Assembly (NCBI GenBank): GCA_947628305.1
Contig: CANQZG010000012.1
Location: forward strand, 1-64,000
DNA: 64,000 nt
Origin: an uncultured Muribaculaceae bacterium
GTDB taxonomy: Bacteria > Bacteroidota > Bacteroidia > Bacteroidales > Muribaculaceae
Reading direction: 5' to 3'
This document shows positions 15,251-24,635 of the stretch, piece by piece. Position numbers and translations under genes: made by a program. The notes beneath the pieces are model-generated. The model made no database searches, was not told the DNA's origin, and saw only the letters and a list, made by a program, of their open reading frames with translations. Position 1 is the stretch's first letter, and every line of letters begins with the position of its first letter.

Positions 15251-18034
15251 ATGAAAAATTTTACCCTAACCTTTTGGGTCACGATGTTGTTGTCATTGAT
15301 GGCTGTGGACATAAACGCACAGGTCGTGACGACAGCGCCTCCAATCGTGCAAGTCGACTCTAAAAACATTGTGATAACTTATCATGCCGACCAAGGCAAC
15401 CGTGCATTGATGGGGTTACCGTCCACAGCTGAAATATATGCCCACACCGGCGTGATAACAAACCTAAGCACCAACGACAGCGACTGGCGTTATGCACCTG
15501 AATGGGGCGACAACTCCTCAAAATATCAATTGAAATGGGTCGCCGACAATACCTGGCAGATTACAATACCGTCTATTGACAGCTTTTACGGGATTAGCGA
15601 CGGAGAAACTGTATCAAAGCTATGTTTTGTTTTCAGGACGGCCGATAATTCCGCCGAAGGGAAGACCGCTGAAGGCGGGGACATCTTTGTCCCTGTCTAC
15701 CCTGCAGGTTTCCAGATGACAATATCATCACTTGACGGCATGACAATAGTTTCTGACAACAAGGCTCGCTTCAAAGTCTACACCACACAGGCGGCGGATA
15801 TTTCTATTTATGTCAACTCTACCGATTCATCTCCTTTTGCAACAGCCTCGGCTGCCACTGAACTTAACGGAGAAATATCATTCTCCGCACCGGGGTCTTA
15901 TAAAATTATAGCTGTCGCCCGCAATGGCGAGAAAGAATATCGTGAGACAATTGAAATAGTGCGTATAGACGGCAACAAGACCGCCGACTATCCAGGTGGC
16001 GTACCACGCATGGGCGCAGTAACCAACCCTGACGGCTCTGTCACGTTTTGTGTTGTCGCACCCGGCAAAAATAACGTCATAATAGTCGGTTCATGGAACG
16101 ATTACAGTATCAAGGCCGACAATCAGATGTATCGCCATGATTATAACGGCAACAGTTATTTCTGGATTACAATCCCCGGACTTGAAGCAGGTAAGGACCA
16201 CATATATTATTATCTCGTGGACGGAGCACGTAAGGTCGGAGACCCATACGCCCGTTTGATTCTTGACCCTTATAATGACAAATACATTTCGCAGGACGTG
16301 TATCCGGGATTGATACCCTACCCCACCGATAAAGTATCCGGAGTGCCACTCGCGGTATTCAACACCGACCGAGACAAGTATAACTGGGAAATAGAGACAT
16401 TTAAGGGAGTACCTCAAAGCGAACTTTTGATTTACGAATTATTGATACGTGATTTCACAGGCACTGAAGGTGAATCACTGGGCAACGGAACCGTCAACGG
16501 TGTGATTTCAAAACTTGATTACCTGAAAGATTTGGGGGTTAATGCCATTGAACTGTTACCTATAATGGAGTTTGACGGAAATAATTCATGGGGATACAAC
16601 ACCAATTTCTATTTCGCACCTGACAAGGCCTACGGTACCCCCGATGATTACAGACGGCTTATTGACGAGTGCCACAAGCGCGACATGGCTGTAATCCTTG
16701 ACATCGTGTTCAACCAATCATCGGGATTACATCCATGGTATCAGATGTATGACATAACCGATAATCCATTCTATAACGGGTCTGCCCCACACTCTTACAG
16801 CGTCCTCAATGACTGGAACCAGGACAACGCTCTTGTGCAGCAACAATGGCACGACGCCCTCGCCTACTGGCTCGAGGCCTACAAGGTTGACGGTTTCCGT
16901 TTTGACCTCGTCAAGGGTCTCGGTAACAATGACAGCTACGGTAACACATACTATCCCGCAACAAATACATGGGGGCCTCCGAGCGATGCAAAGACTAATG
17001 AATATAACGCGACACGTGTCGCACGCATGAAAACGCTTCATGACGCCATGCGCAAGGTCAATCCCAATGCCTATTTCATCAACGAGAACCTTGCTGGTGC
17101 AAAGGAGGAGAACGAGATGGCCGAAGATGGGGAAATAAACTGGGCAAATATCAACAATGCCGCCGCACAGTTTGCCATGGGTTATGAAAGCGGGTCAGGA
17201 TTGAACCGATTCTATGCGCCCGATGACCAACGCACATGGGGGTCGACGGTATCCTACGCCGAAAGCCATGACGAGGAACGCCTGATGGCACGTATAAACA
17301 CAGATGGCGCGACTGGAATCAAAAACAACGTCAACACCGCCACACGCCGTTGTAGTTCGGTGGCCGCACAGATGCTGATGACTCCCGGAACACACATGAT
17401 ATGGCAATTCCAGGAGATGGGTGCATCCCAGTCAACCAAAAACGCTGAAGGCAAAAACGACACTTCGCCTAAAAAAGTAATATGGAACAATCTGAACAAT
17501 GTCTATTACCGCGGACTGATGAACTGTTACAAAGAGTTATTTTGGCTACGCCGTAACAATCCGCAATTCTTCCGTAACGGGGTCACTACAGACATACAGT
17601 GCGACGGTTGGTCGGGCGGACGTACAATCAAGCTACAGGACGGTGCCGATGAATTGATACTCGCGGTAAACCCGACTACCGCCACAATGGCAGTCACATT
17701 GCCGACAAGCAACGGTGACAGTCAATATCAAGTCATGTCCAAGAGTTACAACCTAAAGCCGACATTGACAAACAAACGAGTCTCACTAACTGCCGGAGCA
17801 TACGTGGTATACGGGTCCAAAGGCCTTGTCGGAATAAATGACATAAGCATTGATGACACAATCAACAGTCCTGATGTGCAAGGCGGGAACGGTGAAATCA
17901 TTATAAACGGTGAATACAATAATGTTTCGACCTATTCCATTGACGGTGTCAAGACTTCAGGTCTGACAGGATTGCAACGCGGCATCTATATAGTTGTAAT
18001 CGATGGTAATGCAACCAAAGTGCTTGTAAAATAA
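15251..18034 (+). CDS. Secreted GH13 alpha-amylase-family enzyme with C-terminal sorting domain
   Basis: A 927-aa exported glycoside hydrolase acting on alpha-glucans such as starch or glycogen. A signal peptide (residues 1-23) is followed by two E-set/CBM48-like beta-sandwich regions (about 25-330, including VVAPGKNNVIIVGSWNDY). The GH13 barrel runs from about 380 to 770: region I DIVFNQ (Asp484), region II GFRFDLVKG with nucleophile Asp552, region III INENLAG with acid/base Glu612, and region IV SHDEER with Asp674. Region I has Gln where His is usual. The last 75 residues (YSIDGVKTSGL, RGIYIVVIDG, TKVLVK) look like a type A T9SS sorting signal, so the enzyme is probably exported to the surface. 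It is monocistronic with a strong terminator. Confidence 0.88.
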   Translation: MKNFTLTFWVTMLLSLMAVDINAQVVTTAPPIVQVDSKNIVITYHADQGNRALMGLPSTAEIYAHTGVITNLSTNDSDWRYAPEWGDNSSKYQLKWVADNTWQITIPSIDSFYGISDGETVSKLCFVFRTADNSAEGKTAEGGDIFVPVYPAGFQMTISSLDGMTIVSDNKARFKVYTTQAADISIYVNSTDSSPFATASAATELNGEISFSAPGSYKIIAVARNGEKEYRETIEIVRIDGNKTADYPGGVPRMGAVTNPDGSVTFCVVAPGKNNVIIVGSWNDYSIKADNQMYRHDYNGNSYFWITIPGLEAGKDHIYYYLVDGARKVGDPYARLILDPYNDKYISQDVYPGLIPYPTDKVSGVPLAVFNTDRDKYNWEIETFKGVPQSELLIYELLIRDFTGTEGESLGNGTVNGVISKLDYLKDLGVNAIELLPIMEFDGNNSWGYNTNFYFAPDKAYGTPDDYRRLIDECHKRDMAVILDIVFNQSSGLHPWYQMYDITDNPFYNGSAPHSYSVLNDWNQDNALVQQQWHDALAYWLEAYKVDGFRFDLVKGLGNNDSYGNTYYPATNTWGPPSDAKTNEYNATRVARMKTLHDAMRKVNPNAYFINENLAGAKEENEMAEDGEINWANINNAAAQFAMGYESGSGLNRFYAPDDQRTWGSTVSYAESHDEERLMARINTDGATGIKNNVNTATRRCSSVAAQMLMTPGTHMIWQFQEMGASQSTKNAEGKNDTSPKKVIWNNLNNVYYRGLMNCYKELFWLRRNNPQFFRNGVTTDIQCDGWSGGRTIKLQDGADELILAVNPTTATMAVTLPTSNGDSQYQVMSKSYNLKPTLTNKRVSLTAGAYVVYGSKGLVGINDISIDDTINSPDVQGGNGEIIINGEYNNVSTYSIDGVKTSGLTGLQRGIYIVVIDGNATKVLVK

Positions 18035-18056
18035 GCATTTGAACAAATTTCTCAAT

Positions 18057-18096
18057 AAAAGACGCGCATGTTATAGGACCACATGCGCGTCTTTTA
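18057..18096 (+). terminator. Terminator of the amylase gene
   Basis: Perfect 10-bp stem GACGCGCATG / CATGCGCGTC (18061-18070 with 18082-18091), followed by TTTTATTTT. Confidence 0.85.
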
Positions 18097-18121
18097 TTTT
18101 GCTCGATTAAAGAAAATAATC

Positions 18122-18129
18122 TATATTTG
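18122..18129 (+). promoter_or_regulatory. -7 box of the cobalamin operon
   Basis: TATATTTG fits TAnnTTTG and places the transcript start just before the riboswitch. Confidence 0.6.
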
Positions 18130-18133
18130 CGCC

Positions 18134-18331
18134 CGCAACGGTGTCCGTTACGGACTTAATAGGGAATCGGGTGAAAATCCCGGACAGTCCCGCTGCTGTA
18201 AGTTTCATTAACATCTCCGGCGATAGGATATCTATAGTATATCCCAACCCACTGGGTCACGCAACAGTGATTACGGGAAGGGGGCCGAAAAGATGGAAAC
18301 AAGTCAGAAGACCTGCCATTGCGATATAATT
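18134..18331 (+). ncRNA. Cobalamin riboswitch
   Basis: The aptamer signatures are clear. GGGAATCGGGTGAAAATCCC is followed by GGACAGTCCCGCTGCTGTAA (the B12-box region), then a distal GGGAAGG and the AAGTCAGAAGACCTGCC segment near 18299-18318. Binding of adenosylcobalamin or a relative should lower expression of the five genes downstream. The boundaries are approximate. Confidence 0.93.
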
Positions 18332-18426
18332 TCGACAGTCTGCGAGGACGGACTAAGGAATCAATGGCATGGCTTCAATTTGTACGATGGAGCATATCGC
18401 CTGTTTGTTCCTGTGGCAATCCCGCT

Positions 18427-18466
18427 GATTTGTCCTTTTAAAGGGAAATATGCACAGGAGCAAATC
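18427..18466 (+). promoter_or_regulatory. Predicted ribosome-site-sequestering hairpin
   Basis: GATTTG-TCC (18427-18435) can pair with GGA-G-CAAATC (18457-18466), leaving one bulged G. This would bury the Shine-Dalgarno-like GGAG at 18457-18460, which sits 7 bp before the ATG at 18468. It looks like a translational expression platform for the riboswitch. The GGAG also supports 18468 as the start rather than the upstream ATG at 18450. Confidence 0.5.
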
Positions 18467-18467
18467 A

Positions 18468-20459
18468 ATGAATCTTAGACTTGCTACAATCATCTTCATA
18501 CCCGTCCTCTTACCGACGAGCGGATTGTCACGCAATAAAACGATGCCCGATAGTGTCAGCCTCAGGGAAGTCACAGTCACGGCGCAGAGTTACAAGGATG
18601 TAATCCCCGCACAGACATTACAAGGTAAAGAACTTGATGCACTGCGTTCTCACAGCGTAGCTGATGCGTTACGCTATTTCTCGGGCATACAATTAAAGGA
18701 CTATGGGGGTATCGGTGGAATCAAGACCGTCAATATCCGTTCCATGGGTACTAATCACACCGGGGTATATTATAACGGCATTGAACTTGGTAACGCCCAG
18801 AACGGGCAGGTCGACCTCGGGAAATATTCACTTGACAATATAGAATCGGTATCGCTGTATAACGGACAAAAAAGCGAGATTTTCCAATCGGCAAGAGAAT
18901 TCGGTTCGGCAGGGTCGATTTATCTTTCGACACGTATACCCAAATTCGCTGACGGTAAGACAACCAATCTCCACGTAGGGTTGCGTATCGGCTCATTTGA
19001 CCTGTTCAACCCGTCCATACTGTTTGAATACAAGCTGACAAACACCACAAGCCTGAATTTCAATGCCGAATGGCTTACATCCACCGGTAAATACAAATTC
19101 CGTTACCGACGCGTGACACCATCGGGCGAACTGGCCTACGACACCACAGCGGTGAGACAAAACGGCGACATAGATGCCGTGCGTTTCGAGGGTGGTGTAC
19201 ACGGCTACCTGCCTCACGGGCGTTGGAAAGCCTATCTTTATCATTACAATTCGGAACGCGGGATTCCAGGGGCTATTGTCAATAACGTGTGGCGACGTGG
19301 TGAAAGGCTTTGGGACCGCAATTCATTTGCCCAGGGAATGTGTGAGAATGAATTTTCACGGGTGTACAGTCTGAAATTCAATTTTAAATATGCATACGAC
19401 TACACCCGCTATGTCAACAACGATGACAAACTGATACATGTCGATAACACCTATAAACAGAAGGAACTTTACATATCAGCTGCCAACCGATTCACGATTA
19501 TGCCAAACTGGGAGGCATCAGTAGCCTACGATTATCAGTGGAACGGCTTGAGCGAATATATGGATGTTGTCCGTTCGACCCACTGGATTTCGGCGGCGAC
19601 CGCATTTTCAGCCGGTGATTTCTTCAAATTACAGGCAAGCGGTCTCGCCACTGTTGTAAACGAGGAGAAACGAGACCGCGATGAAGCCCCTGACAAATTT
19701 AAGTTCACACCCGGTGTGTTCATGTCTATAAAACCGTTTCGAAGCCAAAATATAGTTTTAAGGGCGTTCTATAAACAGAGTTACCGTATGCCGACATTCA
19801 ATGACCTCTATTACACCGATATGGGTAACGCCTATCTAAAACCTGAGACAGCAATCCAATACAATGCCGGGGTGCTTTATGACCTCGCCCCCGCCAATGG
19901 CTGGCTGTCATTCTTCAGAGTGGGATGTGATTTGTATTACAACGACGTGAGAGACAAAATCGTGGCCTACCCAAAGGGACAGCAGTTCCGTTGGACAATG
20001 TTGAATCTCGGACGTGTGCACATCAAAGGGATTGACGCACAAATGTCCGCGACATTCAGCCTACCCGAAAATATCAGCCTGACGACCAAACTACAGTACT
20101 CCTATCAGGAGGCGATTGACGTTACAAATCCAGCCGATAACTATTACCGCCATCAGATTCCCTATATTCCATGGCACAGCGGTTCTGCGATTATGATGGC
20201 CTCTTGGCGTGGATGGACGTTAAACTACAGCTACATCTACACCGGTGAGCGATATAATCAGCAGGAAAATATCCGCTACAACTATACCCAACCATGGTAC
20301 ACGAGCGACATATCGGTGATGAAGACATTCACTATAAACAAGATAAGACTCGGCGCGACACTGGAGGTGAACAACCTGTTCAGTCAGGACTACGATGTAA
20401 TCCTTAACTATCCGATGCCTAAACGAAATTACCGCCTTGGAATCACAATCGATATATGA
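18468..20459 (+). CDS. btuB: BtuB-like TonB-dependent cobalamin receptor
   Basis: A 663-aa outer-membrane transporter for vitamin B12 or other corrinoids, assigned from fold and from the riboswitch directly upstream. A signal peptide (about residues 1-20) is followed by a TonB-box-like SLREVTVTAQ and a plug domain to about residue 150: SVADALRYFSGIQLKDYGG, VNIRSMGTNHTGVYYNGIEL and the SIYLSTR end. A 22-strand-type barrel follows, ending in an aromatic C-terminus (YRLGITIDI). The stop overlaps the BtuG-like gene (ATGA). No inner-membrane BtuCDF genes are in the operon, so they must be elsewhere. Confidence 0.88.
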   Translation: MNLRLATIIFIPVLLPTSGLSRNKTMPDSVSLREVTVTAQSYKDVIPAQTLQGKELDALRSHSVADALRYFSGIQLKDYGGIGGIKTVNIRSMGTNHTGVYYNGIELGNAQNGQVDLGKYSLDNIESVSLYNGQKSEIFQSAREFGSAGSIYLSTRIPKFADGKTTNLHVGLRIGSFDLFNPSILFEYKLTNTTSLNFNAEWLTSTGKYKFRYRRVTPSGELAYDTTAVRQNGDIDAVRFEGGVHGYLPHGRWKAYLYHYNSERGIPGAIVNNVWRRGERLWDRNSFAQGMCENEFSRVYSLKFNFKYAYDYTRYVNNDDKLIHVDNTYKQKELYISAANRFTIMPNWEASVAYDYQWNGLSEYMDVVRSTHWISAATAFSAGDFFKLQASGLATVVNEEKRDRDEAPDKFKFTPGVFMSIKPFRSQNIVLRAFYKQSYRMPTFNDLYYTDMGNAYLKPETAIQYNAGVLYDLAPANGWLSFFRVGCDLYYNDVRDKIVAYPKGQQFRWTMLNLGRVHIKGIDAQMSATFSLPENISLTTKLQYSYQEAIDVTNPADNYYRHQIPYIPWHSGSAIMMASWRGWTLNYSYIYTGERYNQQENIRYNYTQPWYTSDISVMKTFTINKIRLGATLEVNNLFSQDYDVILNYPMPKRNYRLGITIDI

Positions 20460-21622
20460 CAATGAGAACACCGTTATCTGCATTCATTCTATTGCTTCTC
20501 TCAGCTTCTATGGTAACAGGATGCCGCGAGGATGAACTTGTTGTCCCAACGGAATATGACATTCTGCCATTCGATGTGAATCCATCGGCGACACCTGCCG
20601 GGATGTATCTTCTAAACGAGGGCAACATGGGTTCCAACAAGGCGTCTATCGACTTCGTCGATTTCAAAAATGCACTATATGTCCGCAACATGTATGCTGA
20701 ACGCAACCCAACCGTAATCAAAGAACTCGGCGATGTCGGCAACGACATACAGATTTACGGTAACCGCCTTTATGCGGTCATTAATTGTAGTCACAAGGTC
20801 GAGGTCATGGATGCCCAAACCATTGAACGCATCGGACAGGTGGATATACCCAACTGCCGCTACATCAAGTTCCACCGTGGAAACGCCTATGTCACATCCT
20901 ACGTAGGGCCTGTGCAACTCGACCCTGACGCTCAACTCGGTGCGGTCTATCGAGTGGACACAGCATCACTCGCCATCACGGGAAAAGTCACTGTCGGTTA
21001 TCAACCTGACGAACTTGAAATCATGGGAGATTACATATATGTCGCCAATTCGGGCGGTTATCGTGTGCCACGGTATGATTACACGGTTTCGGTCGTGGAG
21101 ATGTTCGGGATGAAACAGGTAAAAAAGATTCCTGTAGGCATCAATCTGCACCGCATCCGCGCCGACCGTCACGGCAAACTGTGGGTCACATCCCGCGGGA
21201 ACTACGGCTCCGTCCATTCCAATCTGTATGTACTTGAAAAGAAAGACAAGTGGTCAAGTGAAATGATTGTGACAGACACGCTTAATATCCCTTGTACCGA
21301 AATGTGCATTCTCGGTGACTCTCTGTACTTCTATGCCACTGAATGGAGTTATGCCGAGGAACGCAACAAGATATCATACGGCATCATTGATGTCAGGACT
21401 AAAAAACTTGTGTCAGACAGGCTCATAACCGACGGCACTGAAAAAGACATTGAAGTCCCATACGGAATAGCAGTAAACCCCGCCAACGGCGACATATTCC
21501 TCACCGACGCCAAAAATTATGTCTCGTCGGGTGCTTTGCACTGTTACTCTCGCGAAGGAAAGAAGAAATGGAGTGTCCGCACCGGCGACATCCCCGCCCA
21601 TATTGTATTCCTGAATAAATGA
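20456..21622 (+). CDS. btuG: BtuG-like surface lipoprotein, cobalamin-binding beta-propeller
   Basis: A 388-aa lipoprotein with the lipobox MVTGC (Cys22). The mature part repeats the pattern of a seven-bladed propeller, with blades such as DIQIYGNRLYAVINCSHKVEV, PDELEIMGDYIYVANSGG and GIAVNPANGDIFLTDAKNY. This matches BtuG of Bacteroides, which caps BtuB on the cell surface and binds B12 very tightly. It overlaps btuB by 4 bp, as expected for stoichiometric partners. The Asn-Glu-Gly-Asn motif near residue 53 (LLNEGNMGSN) is the usual first-strand signature of DUF5074/YncE-like propellers. An alternative ATG lies at 20462. Confidence 0.82.
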   Translation: MTMRTPLSAFILLLLSASMVTGCREDELVVPTEYDILPFDVNPSATPAGMYLLNEGNMGSNKASIDFVDFKNALYVRNMYAERNPTVIKELGDVGNDIQIYGNRLYAVINCSHKVEVMDAQTIERIGQVDIPNCRYIKFHRGNAYVTSYVGPVQLDPDAQLGAVYRVDTASLAITGKVTVGYQPDELEIMGDYIYVANSGGYRVPRYDYTVSVVEMFGMKQVKKIPVGINLHRIRADRHGKLWVTSRGNYGSVHSNLYVLEKKDKWSSEMIVTDTLNIPCTEMCILGDSLYFYATEWSYAEERNKISYGIIDVRTKKLVSDRLITDGTEKDIEVPYGIAVNPANGDIFLTDAKNYVSSGALHCYSREGKKKWSVRTGDIPAHIVFLNK

Positions 21623-21632
21623 CATTGCATCT

Positions 21633-22850
21633 ATGAAACATATATACAACATATATCTGACAATGGCTTTCACGAGCACACTTGCAGGATGCCAGTCGGT
21701 AGAACCGCCAATGGTCAACCTCGGCATAGACGACACCTATTCCATCTACAGGATGTCACCGCTAATCCTGCATCCCGAATATCCTGGCGAGGGATATGTA
21801 TGGACGATGAAAGACTGTGCAGGAGCCGATTCTGTGATTTCAAGGGAGCGCGACCTATATTTTGTCAGGAAAGATGTCGGCGAATACACCATCAAGCTAC
21901 AAATCATCGACCGCGATAACCCTGTCGAACATCAGGTAAACATAAAAGTGTGGGAAGAAGATGTCGCTTACAGTGCTTACATCTCAACAGTGCATGAATA
22001 TCGTCCGGCACCGGGGCAATTCGTCAATGAACTGCCAAAATATGAGGACGGCGATAATGCCGAATCAATGCGCCGAAAGGCCGAAGAATCAATTTCAGGC
22101 AAGAATGATGTCATGATTTCACTCGGAAATTATGGCGGATATGTGATTTTCAGTTTTGACCACACTGTCGTAAATGTCCCCGGAAAATATGACTTCAAAA
22201 TCCACGGGAACGCCTTTTATGCCTCCTCCAATCCCAATCCGTCAGCGACCGATGCCGGAGGTAGCAGTGAACCCGGAATTGTGATGGTGTCACAGGACAT
22301 CAACGGCAACAGCATTCCCGATGACCCTTGGTATGAACTCGCCGGAAGTGAATACCACTCCCCCGCTACCCTCCACGGTTATTCGGTATCCTACCATCGA
22401 ACTCCTCAAGGACATATCCCGACTCCCGGACTGACCGCATCCATCACCGATACATCCTACATTCTCTACAAAGGGTCGGACGGAGTGGACGGATATGTCG
22501 AGAAAAATACATTCCACACCCAGGATTACTGGCCTAAATGGCTAAACGATGACATCATGACATTTTCAGGGTCACGACTCGCCCCGAACGCTGTGGACGA
22601 AAGCCATCAAGGCTCTTATTATGTCCTATACGCCTATCCATGGGGGTATGTTGACAACCACCCCAACGAAAAAGGCGATTTGTCATCATTCAATATCGAA
22701 TGGGCCGTGGATGCGTCAGGCATGCGTGTCCACCTTGAAGGAATCGATTTCATCAAGGTATATACCGGCGTGAACCAACAGTGCGGATGGCTGGGCGAGA
22801 CCTCAACAGAGATTTGCCGTGCCGAAGACCTCCATATTCTTGAACAATAG
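21633..22850 (+). CDS. btuH: BtuH-like surface lipoprotein, probable cobalamin binder
   Basis: A 405-aa lipoprotein (lipobox TLAGC, Cys20). The N-terminal 90 residues form a PKD/Ig-like domain (GYVWTMKDCAGADS, then GEYTIKLQIIDRD). The C-terminal domain, about residues 120-400, carries APGQFVN, NYGGYVIFSFDHTV, DINGNSIPDDPWYELAGSEY, WAVDASG and IDFIKVYTG. Bacteroides B12 loci encode a similar BtuH protein that binds cobalamin at the cell surface; I make the link from domain features and operon position, not from a search. The same domain recurs inside the 1398-aa protein of this operon. Confidence 0.65.
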   Translation: MKHIYNIYLTMAFTSTLAGCQSVEPPMVNLGIDDTYSIYRMSPLILHPEYPGEGYVWTMKDCAGADSVISRERDLYFVRKDVGEYTIKLQIIDRDNPVEHQVNIKVWEEDVAYSAYISTVHEYRPAPGQFVNELPKYEDGDNAESMRRKAEESISGKNDVMISLGNYGGYVIFSFDHTVVNVPGKYDFKIHGNAFYASSNPNPSATDAGGSSEPGIVMVSQDINGNSIPDDPWYELAGSEYHSPATLHGYSVSYHRTPQGHIPTPGLTASITDTSYILYKGSDGVDGYVEKNTFHTQDYWPKWLNDDIMTFSGSRLAPNAVDESHQGSYYVLYAYPWGYVDNHPNEKGDLSSFNIEWAVDASGMRVHLEGIDFIKVYTGVNQQCGWLGETSTEICRAEDLHILEQ

Positions 22851-22861
22851 CATATTATATA

Positions 22862-24610
22862 ATGACTCGATTAAAATTATCTGCACTCCTACTGTCACTC
22901 GGCATAACAGGGACAGCTAAAGACTACACCGACGGAGTGTTTGTCCTTAATGAAGATTGGTACGGGCACAACAATTCGACATTGAATTTCTGGAATTACA
23001 ACGGAAGATTTGTCGACTACATGATTTTTCAACTTGACAATCCCGGTTATACTCTCGGTGCGACGGCCCAATACGGGCAGATTTTCGGTGACTGTATCTA
23101 TATCATGTCTAAACAGGATATCGACCCCGGCGAGAAATCAGATGTCATGTCTGGACGCCTGACAGTCATCGACAAAAAGACAATAAAAGTCAAGGATATA
23201 GTCAAGGCATTCAATGTCAACGGCAATGGAGTCTCTATCGCCGACGGACGCGGTTGCGTAGGTGTCAGCAACGACAAAATATACATCGGAACATCCAATG
23301 GGATTTATATCTACACCCCATCGATAAAATCAGTATCAGGTCCCATTGCCGGCAGCGAGAACCCACTTATAACCGGCAATGAAAACAACGAGGACGGACA
23401 AGGTCCTCTTTACCAGAACCAAATCGGCATGATGTTGCGCGGGCAGGACTATATTTTCGCTATTAAACAGGATGACGGAATCCTGGTCATAGACCCCGAA
23501 ACCGACAAAATCATCAAGACAATCAAGGGGTGTTTCTCGACAATGGTTCAAAGCACCGATGGTAATATATGGGCGGGGATGAACATTGCCGAAGGCGAGA
23601 ACTCATTCGGCGTGTCATACCAACATTATCCCTACGGCGACAACGGTGACAAATGGCAGGGCACACGTCTGGTGTGTGTCAACCAGTACACCCTCGAGAC
23701 ATCGACTGTCGATTTGTCGGTTGGAGGAATCCCCCAGTCGTGGTATGCCTGGACAGCAGGTTCTCTGACTGCATCAGTCAAGGAAAACGTTCTGTACTTT
23801 GTGTATGGTTACCCGGAGCAAAGCCGTCCTAGCTGGTTCACGACAGGCTCGCTATATCGATATGACATCGATACAGGCGACACAAGACTAATATATGACA
23901 GCACCACTGAAAACCTACATTTCTATTCATCGGCATTACGTGTCAACCCCAAGGATGACCGTCTGTATGCCCACCTATATGTAGGGGACAATATCGCATG
24001 CAAGCGATGGGTCTACATGATTCTCGACAAAGATGGGAAAGAGGTCTCGTCAATCCAACCGATTGAACGCTACTGGTATCCGTCCATGATGATATTCCCC
24101 GACAATGACCGTCCCGAGATTGTCGGCATGCCGTCAAGTGTGACCGTGGATGGCGAACCTGTGACAATACCGCTTGGCGACAAAGTCAAGGATAACGACA
24201 CACCGGCAGCCTCTATTATAAAACGTATAACCCGCAACTCCGCTCCGGGCGTTGTAGACGCCACCATCCATCAAGGAGATTTAAAGTTACAGGCCATTGG
24301 CACGGGAACAGCCGATGTCACAATCCAGTTTGATTCAAACGGACTTCTCGCAGAAACGACATTGACGGTAAATGCTGATGTCAGCACAGTTGACGACATC
24401 TCTGCCGGTAAAGCGACGCAGGTCTACGTGAACGGTCATGCAATTTCCATAACCGGGGATGATACTCCTGTTGATATTGACATTTACAACACCATGGGCG
24501 GTTCGGTTCACTATTTAAAAAGTGTAACATTACCCCAATCAGTTGAACTCACATCAGGCTTTTACATCGTGAACGTATCAGGAAAAGTATTCAAGATTGC
24601 AATCAAATAA
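22862..24610 (+). CDS. Secreted beta-propeller protein with T9SS-type C-terminus (BtuG-related?)
   Basis: A 582-aa exported protein. A short signal peptide ends near residue 19 (LLLSLGITGTAKD) with no lipobox. The propeller, residues 25-400, starts with VFVLNEDWYGHNNSTLNF, the same kind of first strand as the BtuG-like protein, and has DUF5074-type blades. An Ig-like domain (about 415-500) follows, then a C-terminal domain of about 75 residues (VDIDIYNTMGG, SGFYIVNVSG, FKIAIK) resembling T9SS type A sorting signals. Its place in a B12-regulated operon suggests corrinoid binding by an alternative export route; this is inference. It overlaps no neighbour but lies only 11 bp after the BtuH-like gene. 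Confidence 0.7.
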   Translation: MTRLKLSALLLSLGITGTAKDYTDGVFVLNEDWYGHNNSTLNFWNYNGRFVDYMIFQLDNPGYTLGATAQYGQIFGDCIYIMSKQDIDPGEKSDVMSGRLTVIDKKTIKVKDIVKAFNVNGNGVSIADGRGCVGVSNDKIYIGTSNGIYIYTPSIKSVSGPIAGSENPLITGNENNEDGQGPLYQNQIGMMLRGQDYIFAIKQDDGILVIDPETDKIIKTIKGCFSTMVQSTDGNIWAGMNIAEGENSFGVSYQHYPYGDNGDKWQGTRLVCVNQYTLETSTVDLSVGGIPQSWYAWTAGSLTASVKENVLYFVYGYPEQSRPSWFTTGSLYRYDIDTGDTRLIYDSTTENLHFYSSALRVNPKDDRLYAHLYVGDNIACKRWVYMILDKDGKEVSSIQPIERYWYPSMMIFPDNDRPEIVGMPSSVTVDGEPVTIPLGDKVKDNDTPAASIIKRITRNSAPGVVDATIHQGDLKLQAIGTGTADVTIQFDSNGLLAETTLTVNADVSTVDDISAGKATQVYVNGHAISITGDDTPVDIDIYNTMGGSVHYLKSVTLPQSVELTSGFYIVNVSGKVFKIAIK

Positions 24611-24635
24611 ACCAATTATTAACCAACTTTATTCA

